From Candidatus Aalborgicola bjergmarkensis (GTDB taxonomy: Bacteria > Pseudomonadota > Gammaproteobacteria > Burkholderiales > Burkholderiaceae_C): 64,000 nt of DNA. Each line of letters begins with the position of its first letter. The first letter of the stretch is position 1. A program made the position numbers and the translations under genes. The DNA lies in NCBI GenBank assembly GCA_016708725.1, contig JADJFE010000007.1, positions 62,001 through 126,000 on the forward strand, read 5' to 3'. Shown here piece after piece: positions 43,826 through 53,557 of this stretch. The notes beneath the pieces were generated by a model that was not told the origin of the DNA, did not search any database, and worked only from the letters and a program-made list of their open reading frames with translations.

Positions 43826-45388
43826 TCACGCGATGCTGATTTCCAGGCTCCAGCTCGTTTTTTGCCACTCGCAAACTTCTTCCCGCAACAAATGCGCGGA
43901 TTGGGGATATGCAGCAGCCCAACCTGGGCGAAACGCCAAACGCAACACCTGCGGCCCTGCACGCTGAAATGTCATCCCTTCCAGATCGGGATCGCGCCGG
44001 GCGTGGCACAAGATCACCGCCAGCCGCAATGCCATGAGTTGCATCACCAGGCCATCGTCACCCAATGCCGATTCGACTTTGCGCAACCTGCCCCGATGTC
44101 CCATGACCAATACGCTCAGACGGTGCATTTCCGGCAGTGAAAATCCAACGGCGTCGGAATTTTCCAGAATGTAAGCGCCATGCCGGTGGTAGTCGCTGTG
44201 CGAAATATGGCGGCCAATTTCGTGCAACTGTGCCGCCCATTGCAGCTTGCGTACACAACGCAGTTGCTCGTTGCGCCCGTTCGCAGGTTGGATGTCCGTA
44301 TGCCCCATGATGCTGGAAAACAGGCTTGTGGCCACATGAGCAACCCGCTCGCCGTGCGCTGAATCCACCTGAAATGTGCTTGCCAGACGGCGCACGCTCC
44401 TGACACGCTGGTCTCCTGCGCTATCGCTACCTCCCAGCAAATCGTATATCAGACCATGGCGCAAACTGCCCAGAGCACTGGTCAAACTTTTGATGCCCAA
44501 CAGTTTGAACACAGCACGCAGAATGCTGACACCCCCGGCAATGATGGTTTTTCGCTCTTCGCGCAAACCAGCCATACGCAGCCGCTCCACGCTTTGCGCC
44601 GCTATCAGCCGCTCCTGCAGCCAGTCCAGCCCCTTTTGGGTGATGGCACCATCGTGCCAACCCGATGCCAGCAAAATGCCATCGATGGCGCTCACGGTAC
44701 CTGCCGATCCATACGCGATGTCCCAGTTATCCGGGTGGTAAGCCTCAAAAGCTTCATCCATCACCGCCATTGCGGCTATTTCAGCGACTTCAAAGGCTCT
44801 TTTAGTGAACTGGCCGTCTGGAAAAAAGCGTTTCGACCAGGCAGTGCAGCCCACCCGGAACGACTCCATGACGCGCGGGGTCGTCCCCAGCCCAAGAATC
44901 AATTCGGTAGACCGGCCACCAATATCGATAACCAGCCTGCGCTCCTGGCTTTCTGGCAACATGTAGGCCACGCCCTGGTAGATCAGGCGTCCTTCTTCCC
45001 GGCCTGAAATCACGTTGATGGGAAAGCCCAGGAGCTCGTTGGCACGTAGCAGAAAATCATCCCGATTGCGGGCTTCGCGCAGGGTTTGCGTGGCAACTGC
45101 CCGTACTTCAGAGGGGTTAAAACCCGCCAGGCGCTCACCAAAGCGCGCCAGACAATCCCATCCGAGCTGCATGGCTTGGGGCGTCAGATTCCGATCCGCA
45201 TCCAGCCCGGCCCCTTGGCGTACCGTTTCCTTGATGTATTCGATGCGCCTGAAATCCCCATGCTCAAAGCGCCCGATTTCCATACGAAAACTGTTGGAAC
45301 CCAGGTCAACAGCAGCAAAACGATTTCCCGCTTGACTCCCCGTTTGCATATCTGTGCTGGAGAGGTGTCGCGGTTCAATGGCCAACAT
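43826..45388 (-). CDS. ppx: Exopolyphosphatase Ppx/GppA
   Basis: 520 residues from ATG 45388, chosen because GGAGGT lies 7 bases upstream and a Pho box stands farther up; a longer frame to 45,571 is spurious. ASKHA-fold motifs: AVDLGSNSFRMEIGR, VIDIGGRSTELILG, GSAGTVSAIDG. The C-terminal HD-like region has AAQLHEIGRHISHSDYHRHG. Ppx splits phosphate from polyP ends. With PPK2 and Pst it forms a polyP cycle. Confidence 0.94.
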   Translation of the reverse strand: MLAIEPRHLSSTDMQTGSQAGNRFAAVDLGSNSFRMEIGRFEHGDFRRIEYIKETVRQGAGLDADRNLTPQAMQLGWDCLARFGERLAGFNPSEVRAVATQTLREARNRDDFLLRANELLGFPINVISGREEGRLIYQGVAYMLPESQERRLVIDIGGRSTELILGLGTTPRVMESFRVGCTAWSKRFFPDGQFTKRAFEVAEIAAMAVMDEAFEAYHPDNWDIAYGSAGTVSAIDGILLASGWHDGAITQKGLDWLQERLIAAQSVERLRMAGLREERKTIIAGGVSILRAVFKLLGIKSLTSALGSLRHGLIYDLLGGSDSAGDQRVRSVRRLASTFQVDSAHGERVAHVATSLFSSIMGHTDIQPANGRNEQLRCVRKLQWAAQLHEIGRHISHSDYHRHGAYILENSDAVGFSLPEMHRLSVLVMGHRGRLRKVESALGDDGLVMQLMALRLAVILCHARRDPDLEGMTFQRAGPQVLRLAFRPGWAAAYPQSAHLLREEVCEWQKTSWSLEISIA

Positions 45389-45430
45389 AAGAATTACCTC
45401 CAAATGGTGGCTGCACTTTAAGAAAGTTCT

Positions 45431-45448
45431 ATGACATTTATGTGACAA
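45431..45448 (-). promoter_or_regulatory. Pho box upstream of ppx
   Basis: Minus strand TTGTCAC-ATAA-ATGTCAT, followed by CTTTCTTAAAGT, the same -10 area as both pstS promoters. Confidence 0.8.
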
Positions 45449-45557
45449 AGATTTCAGCAAATTCTGAATCGCCTTGGTGTGACGCCCGGCTTCCCACTTA
45501 AAGCGGGACAGCACGGCATTGCGACAGGCTCCGGGATACTCCCAGCCAAAGCCAAAG

Positions 45558-45747
45558 TGCTCCTGATACAATAGCTGCTACCGCTTATCCCATAAGGCTT
45601 ACAGCCCGATTTGCCATGCAAAAACACCTGAAAACGGCCCGTTTTGATGCCTCATGGCGGCATCAGCATCACCTTGACCCGTTTTGAAGGGCAAAATTCA
45701 AGGCAAATCTGGCTGTACGCCTTATGGGATAAGCGGGAGTAGCTATG
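45558..45747 (+). repeat. Palindromic dispersed element, copy D
   Basis: About 190 bases, very close to copy A in its arms and centre. It sits between the divergent ppx and pstS promoters, 79 bases from the pstS Pho box. Confidence 0.88.
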
Positions 45748-45825
45748 TTTTTTGCAAACCAAGGTGTTTGATTTTGTGGACGGCTTACCCAAACAATTTA
45801 CGGCGCGCTGTACCAGGCCAACGCA

Positions 45826-45843
45826 GTGTCACAGTAATGTCAC
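45826..45843 (+). promoter_or_regulatory. Pho box upstream of pstS copy 1
   Basis: GTGTCAC-AGTA-ATGTCAC, near perfect; TTTTCTTAAAGT follows as the -10 area. The pstS start is 53 bases downstream. Confidence 0.85.
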
Positions 45844-45895
45844 ACACTTTTCTTAAAGTAAGCGCCTTATCCAACCAAGCACTCAAGGATTTTGT

Positions 45896-46939
45896 ATGCA
45901 AATCGCTTTCAAGCTACCGCTGCTCACACTGGCCGCCGCTTTCTCCACAGGGTTCACTGGCGCTGTCCATGCGCAGGAAGTCACCGGCGCGGGTGCTACC
46001 TTTCCAGCGCCGATTTATGCCAAATGGGCGTCGGACTACAACAAGGCCACGGGTGTCAAGGTCAACTACCAGTCGATAGGCTCCGGAGGTGGCATCAAGC
46101 AGATTGACTCCAAAACCGTGGATTTTGGTGCCTCGGACATGCCGCAGACCGACGAAGTGCTCAAGACCAAGGGGCAGATGCAGTTCCCGACCGTACTCGG
46201 TGGCGTGGTGCCCATCATCAACATCAAGGGCATTGAACCGGGCCAGCTCAAACTGACCGGCGCGCTGCTGGGCGACATCTTTCTGGGCAAGGTCTCCAAA
46301 TGGAATGATCCAGCGATCAAGGCACTGAATCCGGGACTGAACCTGCCGGATGCAGACATTGCCCAGGTACGCCGCGCCGACGGTTCCGGCACGACTTTCA
46401 TTTTCACCAACTACCTGAGCAAGGTCAACGCCGAGTGGAAGACCAAGGTGGGCGAAGGCACTGCCGTCAACTGGCCGGTGGGTGCTGGTGGCAAGGGCAA
46501 CGAAGGCGTGGCGGCCTTTGTGGCACGTCTGCCCAATGCACTGGGCTATGTGGAATACTCCTACGTCAAGCAAAACAAGCTGAACTATGCGCTGGTGCAA
46601 AATTCTGCCGGCACCTTCGTCAAACCCGAGGATGACTCCTTCAAGGCCGCAGCAGCCGGTGCCGACTGGAACAAGACGTTCTACCAGATTCTGACCAACC
46701 AGCCTGGCAAGGACGCCTGGCCCATCACGGGAGCCACGTTCATCCTGATGCACACCAAACAGGACAAGCCCGCCAACGCCACCGAGGTACTCAAGTTCTT
46801 CAGCTGGGCCTACAAGAACGGCGACAAGGTAGCCGCTGACCTGGACTATGTGCCCATGCCCAAGCCCGTGGTGGAGACCATTGAAAAAGCCTGGGGCGAG
46901 ATCAAGGACAATAACGGCAAACCCGTCGCCTTCAAGTAA
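45896..46939 (+). CDS. pstS: Phosphate-binding protein PstS, copy 1 (intact)
   Basis: 347 residues. Signal peptide ending AVHAQ, then EVTGAGATFPAPIYAKW, IGSGGGIKQI, FGASDMP, the phosphate-binding RADGSGTTFIFTNYL and KGNEGVAAFV. Periplasmic phosphate receptor of the PstSCAB importer. Copy 2 at 58,790 is nearly identical but frameshifted, so this is the copy that can work. Confidence 0.96.
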   Translation: MQIAFKLPLLTLAAAFSTGFTGAVHAQEVTGAGATFPAPIYAKWASDYNKATGVKVNYQSIGSGGGIKQIDSKTVDFGASDMPQTDEVLKTKGQMQFPTVLGGVVPIINIKGIEPGQLKLTGALLGDIFLGKVSKWNDPAIKALNPGLNLPDADIAQVRRADGSGTTFIFTNYLSKVNAEWKTKVGEGTAVNWPVGAGGKGNEGVAAFVARLPNALGYVEYSYVKQNKLNYALVQNSAGTFVKPEDDSFKAAAAGADWNKTFYQILTNQPGKDAWPITGATFILMHTKQDKPANATEVLKFFSWAYKNGDKVAADLDYVPMPKPVVETIEKAWGEIKDNNGKPVAFK

Positions 46940-46968
46940 ACCGGCACATACGCGAAAGCACGACCGCA

Positions 46969-48009
46969 ATGTCCGCAACGTCCGCAACACTGGCACACGG
47001 GGCTTCGTCAATGGAGGTCTCCCCAAGCATGGTACCCATCGCCACGCACCAACCCTCTCCCATCAAAAGAGCCCGCTATGGCGTGGTGGCGGACCGTATC
47101 TTTGCCTGGGCTGCCAAGGCTGCGGCCTTTGCCACCTTGCTGTTGCTGCTGGCTATTCTGGCAAGCCTGAGCATCAGTGCCTGGCCCGCCATTGACAAGT
47201 ATGGCTTCTCGTTTCTGACCAGCACGGTATGGGACCCGGTGCAAAACCAGTACGGCGGACTGGTCATGATTTACGGCACGCTGTCCACGTCCCTGATCGC
47301 CCTGGTGATCGCCGTTCCCATCAGCTTCGGGATTGCCCTTTTTCTAACCGAGTTGTCGCCCGCCTGGCTCAAGCGTCCGCTGGGAACAGCCATTGAGTTG
47401 CTGGCAGCAGTGCCGTCGATTGTGTATGGCATGTGGGGGCTGCTGGTGTTTGGCCCGGTGCTGGCGACCTATGTGCAGCAGCCGCTCCAGGCAGCCTTCA
47501 AGGGTGTGCCTTACCTGGGGGCGCTGGTTTCCGGTCCGCCGGTCGGTATCGGCATTTTGTCAGCGGGCATCATTCTGGCCATCATGATCATCCCGTTTAT
47601 TTCTGCGGTGATGCGCGATGTGTTCGAAGTAACACCCCATTTGTTGAAAGAATCGGCTTACGGTCTGGGCGCAACCACGTGGGAAGTGGTTTCCAAAGTG
47701 GTCTTGCCCTATACCAAAACCGGCGTCATTGGCGGCATCATGCTGGGCCTGGGGCGGGCCATTGGCGAGACCATGGCCGTCACCTTTGTGATTGGCAACT
47801 TCAACCAGCTGGATTCGCTGAGTCTGTTTCAAGCCGCCAACAGCATCACTTCGGCCCTGGCCAACGAGTTTGCCGAAGCGGCTGAAGGCTTGCACCAGGC
47901 GGCGCTGATGTACCTGGGGCTGGTGCTGTTCTTCATCACCTTCGTAGTTTTGTCCCTCTCCAAGCTGCTGCTGGCACAGTTGCGCAAGGGTGAAGGAGCC
48001 CAGACATGA
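46969..48009 (+). CDS. pstC: Phosphate ABC permease PstC, copy 1
   Basis: 346 residues, six membrane helices, with permease loop EAA-type SAYGLGATTWEVVSKVVLPY and GRAIGETMAVTFVIGN. N-terminal 40 residues are Ser/Ala-rich. A short repeat of TCCGCAACG marks the start; copy 2 has one unit more. Overlaps pstA by 4 bases. Confidence 0.94.
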   Translation: MSATSATLAHGASSMEVSPSMVPIATHQPSPIKRARYGVVADRIFAWAAKAAAFATLLLLLAILASLSISAWPAIDKYGFSFLTSTVWDPVQNQYGGLVMIYGTLSTSLIALVIAVPISFGIALFLTELSPAWLKRPLGTAIELLAAVPSIVYGMWGLLVFGPVLATYVQQPLQAAFKGVPYLGALVSGPPVGIGILSAGIILAIMIIPFISAVMRDVFEVTPHLLKESAYGLGATTWEVVSKVVLPYTKTGVIGGIMLGLGRAIGETMAVTFVIGNFNQLDSLSLFQAANSITSALANEFAEAAEGLHQAALMYLGLVLFFITFVVLSLSKLLLAQLRKGEGAQT

Positions 48010-48883
48010 ACACGATCCCTGTGGAGCCTTCCGTGTTGCTGGCAGCCAGGGCCGCCAAGTTTGCGCGGCGCAAGCGTATCAACCAGATCGCCACCATCCT
48101 GGCGCTCGTTGCCATGGCCTTTGGCCTCTTCTGGTTGTTCTGGATATTGTGGGAAACCATCCGGCTCGGCTTTGAAGGCCTCACACTGGCCACCTTCACC
48201 CAGATGACACCACCGCCCAACGAAGAAGGCGGACTGGCCAACGCCATTTTCGGCTCTCTGGTGATGGTGGTGCTGGCGACCTGCCTGGCAACGCCCATCG
48301 GGATACTGGCAGGCATCTATCTGGTCGAGTTTGATACCAAGGGCTGGCTGGCGACACTTACCCGCTTTGTCAACGACATCCTGCTCTCGGCGCCGTCCAT
48401 CGTGATTGGACTCTTCGTCTATGCGGTGGTGGTGGCGCACTTCAAATCATTTTCCGGTTATGCCGGTGTCGTGGCCTTATCGCTGATTGTCGTTCCGGTG
48501 GTCATCCGCACCACCGAAAACATGCTGCAGCTCGTCCCCTCCGCGCTGCGTGAAGCGGCTTATGCCCTGGGCGCGCCCAAGTGGAAAGTGACTCTAAGCA
48601 TTACCCTGCGTGCGGCGCGTGCCGGGTGATTACCGGCATTCTGCTGGCTGTGGCGCGTATTGCCGGTGAAACAGCACCCTTGCTGTTTACCGCCTTGAGC
48701 AACCAGTTCTGGACCAGCAATTTGCGCGAACCCATGGCCAGTTTGCCGGTGACGATTTTCAAGTTTGCCATGAGCCCCTACGAGAACTGGCAAAAACTGG
48801 CCTGGGCGGGCGTGTTTCTTATTACAGCTGCTGTGCTGGCGCTCAATATTCTGGCGCGCGTACTGACCCGCAACAAACTCTGA
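48006..48883 (+). pseudogene. pstA: Phosphate ABC permease PstA, copy 1, frameshifted
   Basis: Identical in nearly every base to the intact pstA at 60,908, but one A is missing at about 48,625 (GCCGGGTGATT against GCCGGAGTGATT). The frame then meets a stop at 48,629, after 207 residues and before the last two membrane helices. The remaining frame is still open to 48,883. A single lost base with no other decay means a very recent mutation or a sequencing error. Confidence 0.85.
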
Positions 48884-48887
48884 ATTT

Positions 48888-49661
48888 ATGCATACCGCAA
48901 CGCCCACCAAAACCAAAATCGCCATTCGGGACCTGAACTTTTACTACGGCAAGTTCCACGCCCTCAAGAGTATCAATCTGGATATACCGGAACACAAGGT
49001 CACGGCCTTTATCGGCCCATCCGGTTGTGGCAAATCCACCTTGCTACGGGTGTTGAACCGCATGTACGAACTCTATCCCGAACAGCGTGCGCAAGGCCAG
49101 GTAATGCTGGACGGACAAGACCTGCTGACCAGCAAGGAAGATGTGGCGCTCTTACGCGCCAAGGTCGGCATGGTGTTTCAAAAGCCGACACCTTTTCCCA
49201 TGTCGATCTTTGACAACGTGGCTTTTGGCGTCAAACTGTTCGAGTCGCTGGACACCACCGATATGGAAGAGCGCGTCGAGTGGGCCTTACACAAGGCCGC
49301 GTTGTGGAACGAAGTCAAGGACAAGCTCAATCAAAGCGGTGCCAGCCTGTCCGGCGGGCAGCAGCAGCGCCTGTGCATTGCGCGCGGCATTGCCATCAAA
49401 CCGGAAGTGTTGTTACTTGACGAGCCTTGCTCCGCACTGGACCCGATTTCAACCGCCAAGATCGAAGAACTGATTGTGGAACTCAAAGCCGACTACACCG
49501 TGGTCATCGTCACCCACAACATGCAGCAGGCGGCACGGTGCAGCGACCATACGGCCTACATGTACCTCGGTGATCTGATGGAGTTTGGCGCAACCGAACA
49601 AATGTTCTTCAAACCCAATCGAAAAGAAACGGAAGACTACATTACCGGACGATTCGGTTGA
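48888..49661 (+). CDS. pstB: Phosphate ABC ATPase PstB, copy 1
   Basis: 257 residues. Walker A GPSGCGKSTLLR, signature LSGGQQQRLCIARG, Walker B LLLDEPCSALDP and the switch His in VIVTHNMQQA. Starts 5 bases after the pstA stop region. Differs from copy 2 by only a few residues. Confidence 0.96.
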   Translation: MHTATPTKTKIAIRDLNFYYGKFHALKSINLDIPEHKVTAFIGPSGCGKSTLLRVLNRMYELYPEQRAQGQVMLDGQDLLTSKEDVALLRAKVGMVFQKPTPFPMSIFDNVAFGVKLFESLDTTDMEERVEWALHKAALWNEVKDKLNQSGASLSGGQQQRLCIARGIAIKPEVLLLDEPCSALDPISTAKIEELIVELKADYTVVIVTHNMQQAARCSDHTAYMYLGDLMEFGATEQMFFKPNRKETEDYITGRFG

Positions 49662-49702
49662 TCTACTGCGCGTCGCACCATAGGCAGCCACAAAGGAAGC
49701 AC

Positions 49703-50404
49703 ATGACCGAAAAGCATTTATCTACCCAGTTCGACAGCGAATTGACCTTGGTCTCGACCCAGCTTATGGAACTGGGCGGTTTGGTGGAGTCTCAAATCCA
49801 CCAGGCCATTTATGCCTTGTCGCAATTCAACATGGAAGTTGCCAACCATGTTTCCGAGAATGAACATCGTGTCAATGCGATGGAAGTTTCCATTGATCAT
49901 GAGCTGTTTTCTATTATCGGACAGCGCCAGCCTACCGCACGTGATTTGCGCCTGTTGATCTCTATCTCCAAGACTACGGCCAATCTGGAGCGTGTTGGTG
50001 ATGAGGCCGAAAAAATCGCCCGCATGGTGCGCTCCATCATCCAGACTGCTACACCACGCTCACTGCCTTCGCTGGAGTTGCGCGTGGCCGCTGAGCTGGC
50101 CTCGGGCTTGCTCAAGAAAACGCTGGATGCGTTTGCCCGGCTGGATGTCGAGGCAGCCATGGCACTTCTGAAAGACGATCACCAGATCGATCAGAAATTT
50201 GATGGTTTCGTGCGTAAGCTCATTACCTACATGATGGAAGACTCGCGCATGATTTCGCCCTGCCTGGACCTATTGTTCATCGCCAAGGCCATCGAACGCA
50301 TTGGCGACCACGCCAAAAATATTGCCGAATTCGTCATCTATGTAGTCAAGGGCGAGGATGTGCGCCATGTATCTCGGGAAAACATCGCATCCAAACTGCA
50401 ATGA
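49703..50404 (+). CDS. phoU: Phosphate signalling protein PhoU, copy 1
   Basis: 233 residues, two three-helix bundles with metal-binding motifs EAEKIARMV and RIGDHAKNIAEF. Controls PhoR/PhoB signalling with Pst. More diverged from copy 2 than the pst genes are (about 85% by eye). Stop overlaps phoB start as ATGA. Confidence 0.95.
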   Translation: MTEKHLSTQFDSELTLVSTQLMELGGLVESQIHQAIYALSQFNMEVANHVSENEHRVNAMEVSIDHELFSIIGQRQPTARDLRLLISISKTTANLERVGDEAEKIARMVRSIIQTATPRSLPSLELRVAAELASGLLKKTLDAFARLDVEAAMALLKDDHQIDQKFDGFVRKLITYMMEDSRMISPCLDLLFIAKAIERIGDHAKNIAEFVIYVVKGEDVRHVSRENIASKLQ

Positions 50405-51168
50405 AAACTACCCCCTCCGTATTGGTCGTCGAAGACGAAGCTGCGATTGCAGAACTCATCGTTATCAATCTCAGACACCACGGGTTTTGCCCCATCTGGG
50501 CCGAGGATGGCGTTGCGGCCCAGCGCGAAATCGACGCTGCTGTACCTGACCTGATACTCCTGGACTGGATGTTGCCTGGCGAAACCGGTCTGACGTTGGC
50601 TAAGCGTTGGCGAACACAACAAGCACGCACCAAGAATGTACCCTTGATCATGTTGACCGCACGTGGAGGTGAATCAGACCGGGTTTCTGGTCTTGATGCA
50701 GGTGCTGATGACTACGTCGTTAAACCATTCTCGACCAAAGAACTGCTGGCCCGTATTCGTGCTGTATTCCGGCGACGCACACCCGAGTCGCACGGGGAGA
50801 AGCTATTTATTGGTGACCTGAATCTCGATCCAGAAACCTACCGCGTTTCCTACAAAACCATACCCGTGAAACTCGGGCCAACTGAATTCAAACTGCTGCA
50901 CTACCTGATGGGCCATGCCGAATGCGTGCACAGTCGAGGCCGATTACTCGATAAAGTTTGGGGTGACCATGTGTACATCGATGAACGCACAGTCGATGTC
51001 CACATCAAGCGTTTGCGCGAATCGCTCGGGCGAGCTGGTGGCGCTGCCATGATAGAAACCGTGCGCGGAGCCGGATACCGCCTCACGGCCACGCCCGAAG
51101 GAACGATGGTGCCAACCGACTATCAAGCGCAACGCAGAACACACACCCGGCCACCACTCGTCTATTGA
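50401..51168 (+). CDS. phoB: Response regulator PhoB, copy 1
   Basis: 255 residues. Receiver with VEDEAAI, phospho-Asp in LILLDWMLPGETG, KPFSTKELLARI, and a winged helix with KLGPTEFKLLHYLM and RTVDVHIKRLRESL. A tail of about 20 residues after GYRLTATPEG is longer than usual. No phoR follows here, so the kinase must lie elsewhere. Confidence 0.94.
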   Translation: MKTTPSVLVVEDEAAIAELIVINLRHHGFCPIWAEDGVAAQREIDAAVPDLILLDWMLPGETGLTLAKRWRTQQARTKNVPLIMLTARGGESDRVSGLDAGADDYVVKPFSTKELLARIRAVFRRRTPESHGEKLFIGDLNLDPETYRVSYKTIPVKLGPTEFKLLHYLMGHAECVHSRGRLLDKVWGDHVYIDERTVDVHIKRLRESLGRAGGAAMIETVRGAGYRLTATPEGTMVPTDYQAQRRTHTRPPLVY

Positions 51169-51540
51169 CCTTACTCTGGACCCACAGATTACCGATGGTC
51201 CCAGTACGTGCGCTCCAGAAGTGAACCCGCAAACATTCCGATGGGTTCAGGCATGTGTAGCTGATGGTGCCCCGTTAGCATGGCAAATAGCCGTTGCATC
51301 CATGTTGCGATGAACCTGCCTCGACTAGCGCCATTCAAATCCGAAGAATAAAACATGGTTGCCCCTAAGTTAAAGCGAAAAACGATATGTATAGTTTATA
51401 CCGTTTTTCTTTATAATCAAATTCAGTGCGGTTCAATTCGTGCATTTTGCGCAGTTTGACGAATGTATGTTACGAATTGATGTCCATAACAGAATGTGGC
51501 GTGAGTGGTTGCTGCGTGTCCTTGCCAAGGCAGACCAATA
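51169..51540. other. Intergenic with AT-rich palindrome
   Basis: About 370 bases. GAAAAACG-ATAT and ATACCGTTTTTC (51,377-51,411) form an imperfect inverted repeat ending in a T-run, so it may be the terminator of the pst-phoB unit or an operator. Nearly the same ATACCGTTTT lies upstream of the histone-like gene at 58,073. Confidence 0.5.
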
Positions 51541-52575
51541 ATGTCGATAGCAAACTTTCCTGAACTGACGGAACTGGAGCGGATTCTCGATGCCGGAGCG
51601 AGGTATCTTGAGGTACAGGAAATTTGTCGAATCGATGCAAAAGGTGCGCACCTTCCGCTCTATTCAATCGCCCTGGGCAACCCTGCACCAGAGCTGCCGA
51701 CTGTTGGATTTTTCGGCGGTTTTCACGGACTGGAGCGTATCGGCACAGCCGTCGTCCTGGCCTATCTGAACAATCTGGTTACGCGTTTGCGTTGGGATAG
51801 TGCGCTGCACCGGCGACTGGAGTCAACGCGGCTCGTTTTCATGCCGCTCATCAATCCTGGCGGCATGTTGCACGGCAAACGATCCAACCCCAATGGCATC
51901 GACTTGATGCGCAACGCGCCGCTTGAGGCACAAGAGCAGGTTCCCTTCATGCTGGGTGGACACCGCTTCAGTCGCGCACTGCCGTGGTTTCGTGGCGTAC
52001 AGGACGCGCCGATGGAGGCCGAAAACAAAGCCGTCTGCCATGTAGTCGAGCACGAACTGTTATCACACCAATTCAGCGTGTCTGTTGACTGCCATTCGGG
52101 TTTTGGCTTGCGCGACCGTATCTGGTTTCCGTATGCGCACACCACAACACCGATAGAACATCTGCCCGAAATTCATGCGTTAAAAGGGATATACGACGAT
52201 TCCTACCCGCACCACAAATACGTATTCGAACCACAAAGTCAGCAATATCTGACCCACGGTGATCTTTGGGATTATTTGTATCGGCAAGCGTACCAGGCCG
52301 ATGCAAGCGGCGAGCGCATTTTTCTGCCACTGACTCTCGAATTGGGGTCATGGCTATGGGTCAAAAAGAATCCCTATCAGCTTTTCTCACGTCATGGAAT
52401 ATTCAACCCGCTGATTGCGCATCGCCAGCAGCGCGTATTACGAAGGCATCTCCCATGGTTCGATTTTCTCGTTGACGCCGCCATCTCGCGCCACCGCTGG
52501 CTACCGGATAACACCAAACGCGAACGCCTGCGCCAGGATGCCCTCGCGTTGTGGTACGGACACACGCCCGCATGA
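51541..52575 (+). CDS. M14-family zinc carboxypeptidase-like protein
   Basis: 344 residues. Zinc-site pattern HGLERIG (H and E) after FFGGF, and a later DCHSGFGLRD with the third ligand. NPGGMLHGKRSNPNGIDLMR is typical of M14 peptidases. ELGSWLW carries a possible catalytic Glu. Likely cleaves amide bonds in peptides or cell wall; substrate unknown. The next gene overlaps as ATGA. Confidence 0.82.
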   Translation: MSIANFPELTELERILDAGARYLEVQEICRIDAKGAHLPLYSIALGNPAPELPTVGFFGGFHGLERIGTAVVLAYLNNLVTRLRWDSALHRRLESTRLVFMPLINPGGMLHGKRSNPNGIDLMRNAPLEAQEQVPFMLGGHRFSRALPWFRGVQDAPMEAENKAVCHVVEHELLSHQFSVSVDCHSGFGLRDRIWFPYAHTTTPIEHLPEIHALKGIYDDSYPHHKYVFEPQSQQYLTHGDLWDYLYRQAYQADASGERIFLPLTLELGSWLWVKKNPYQLFSRHGIFNPLIAHRQQRVLRRHLPWFDFLVDAAISRHRWLPDNTKRERLRQDALALWYGHTPA

Positions 52576-53345
52576 GCCGCTGGATATTCCTGCGTGGCCT
52601 GACACGCGACGGCCGCCATTGGGGCGAATTCCCCGCCGTGTTCCAGCGCGCGTTTCCCGAGGCGGACATCGTGCTGCTTGATCTGCCCGGCAACGGACGC
52701 CTGTACCCCATGCAAAGTCCCGCAACCATCCCCACGATGGTGGACTATTGCCGCAACGAACTACGCGCACGCCAATGCCCGCCGCCCTACCATGTGCTCG
52801 CCATGTCGCTCGGAGCCATGGTGAGTGTTGATTGGGCGGCCCGTTATCCGGAAGAAATTGCCGCTTGCGTATTGATCAACACCAGTCTGCGGCCATTCAA
52901 CCCGTTTTACCAACGGTTACGTCCAGCCAACTACCCTGTCATTCTCAAACTGCTGCTGTTTGGTACCAATGAGAGCGACTGGGAGAACAACATTTTGCGC
53001 ATGACCAGCAATCTGGCAGAAAAGGCAGCAAATCGCGCGCAAATCGTGGCGGATTGGACCCAATGGCGCAAAGAATGCCCGGTATCGCACGACAACGCGC
53101 TACGCCAGCTATGGGCCGCAAGCCGCTATCTGGCACCGACGTGCAAACCAACACCGCCACTGCTGGTGCTTGCCAGCGCCAATGACCACCTCGTGTCGCC
53201 AGACTGCTCGCGCCAGTTGGCGCAGCTCTGGCAGACCGATTTTGTCGAGCATCCGAGCGCCGGTCATGACTTGCCGCTTGACGATGGTCCCTGGGTTGCG
53301 CGTCAGGTGCGTGCCTGGCGACATTGCCACTTAGCCCATCTTTAA
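52572..53345 (+). CDS. Alpha/beta hydrolase
   Basis: 257 residues. Nucleophile elbow AMSLGAMVS, a catalytic Asp candidate in ASANDHLVSP and His in SAGHDLPLDDGP. GLTRDGRHWGEF marks the oxyanion side. Substrate unknown. Coupled to the M14-like gene, so they may act on the same compound. Confidence 0.85.
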   Translation: MSRWIFLRGLTRDGRHWGEFPAVFQRAFPEADIVLLDLPGNGRLYPMQSPATIPTMVDYCRNELRARQCPPPYHVLAMSLGAMVSVDWAARYPEEIAACVLINTSLRPFNPFYQRLRPANYPVILKLLLFGTNESDWENNILRMTSNLAEKAANRAQIVADWTQWRKECPVSHDNALRQLWAASRYLAPTCKPTPPLLVLASANDHLVSPDCSRQLAQLWQTDFVEHPSAGHDLPLDDGPWVARQVRAWRHCHLAHL

Positions 53346-53557
53346 CACACGCATGGCAAGTGCTCACGACAGTGGCTACAAATTTCTCTTCTCCAGTCCA
53401 GGCCATCTTCGGGAGGCGCGTGTCAAAGTGGGCTTTCAGATACCATGGGTAGCCAGCAGTTTTTGTCCCAGTTAAAAAGGCCGTCAAAATCTTCGAACAG
53501 CGTCCCAATCAAAATAATTTAACCCTTTTCAAAAGCACGCATCAAACAGTTTTCTGG
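53346..53557. other. Short spacer before the CNNM/CorC-like gene
   Basis: About 210 bases without gene or clear signal. Confidence 0.4.

Noticed and set aside
45914..47026. A 370-codon minus-strand ORF opposite pstS/pstC copy 1 (and a 332-codon twin at 58,960)
   Set aside because: It is the antisense shadow of pstS with high GC third positions; protein composition is unnatural (Gly/His/Val-rich) and no start signal is present.
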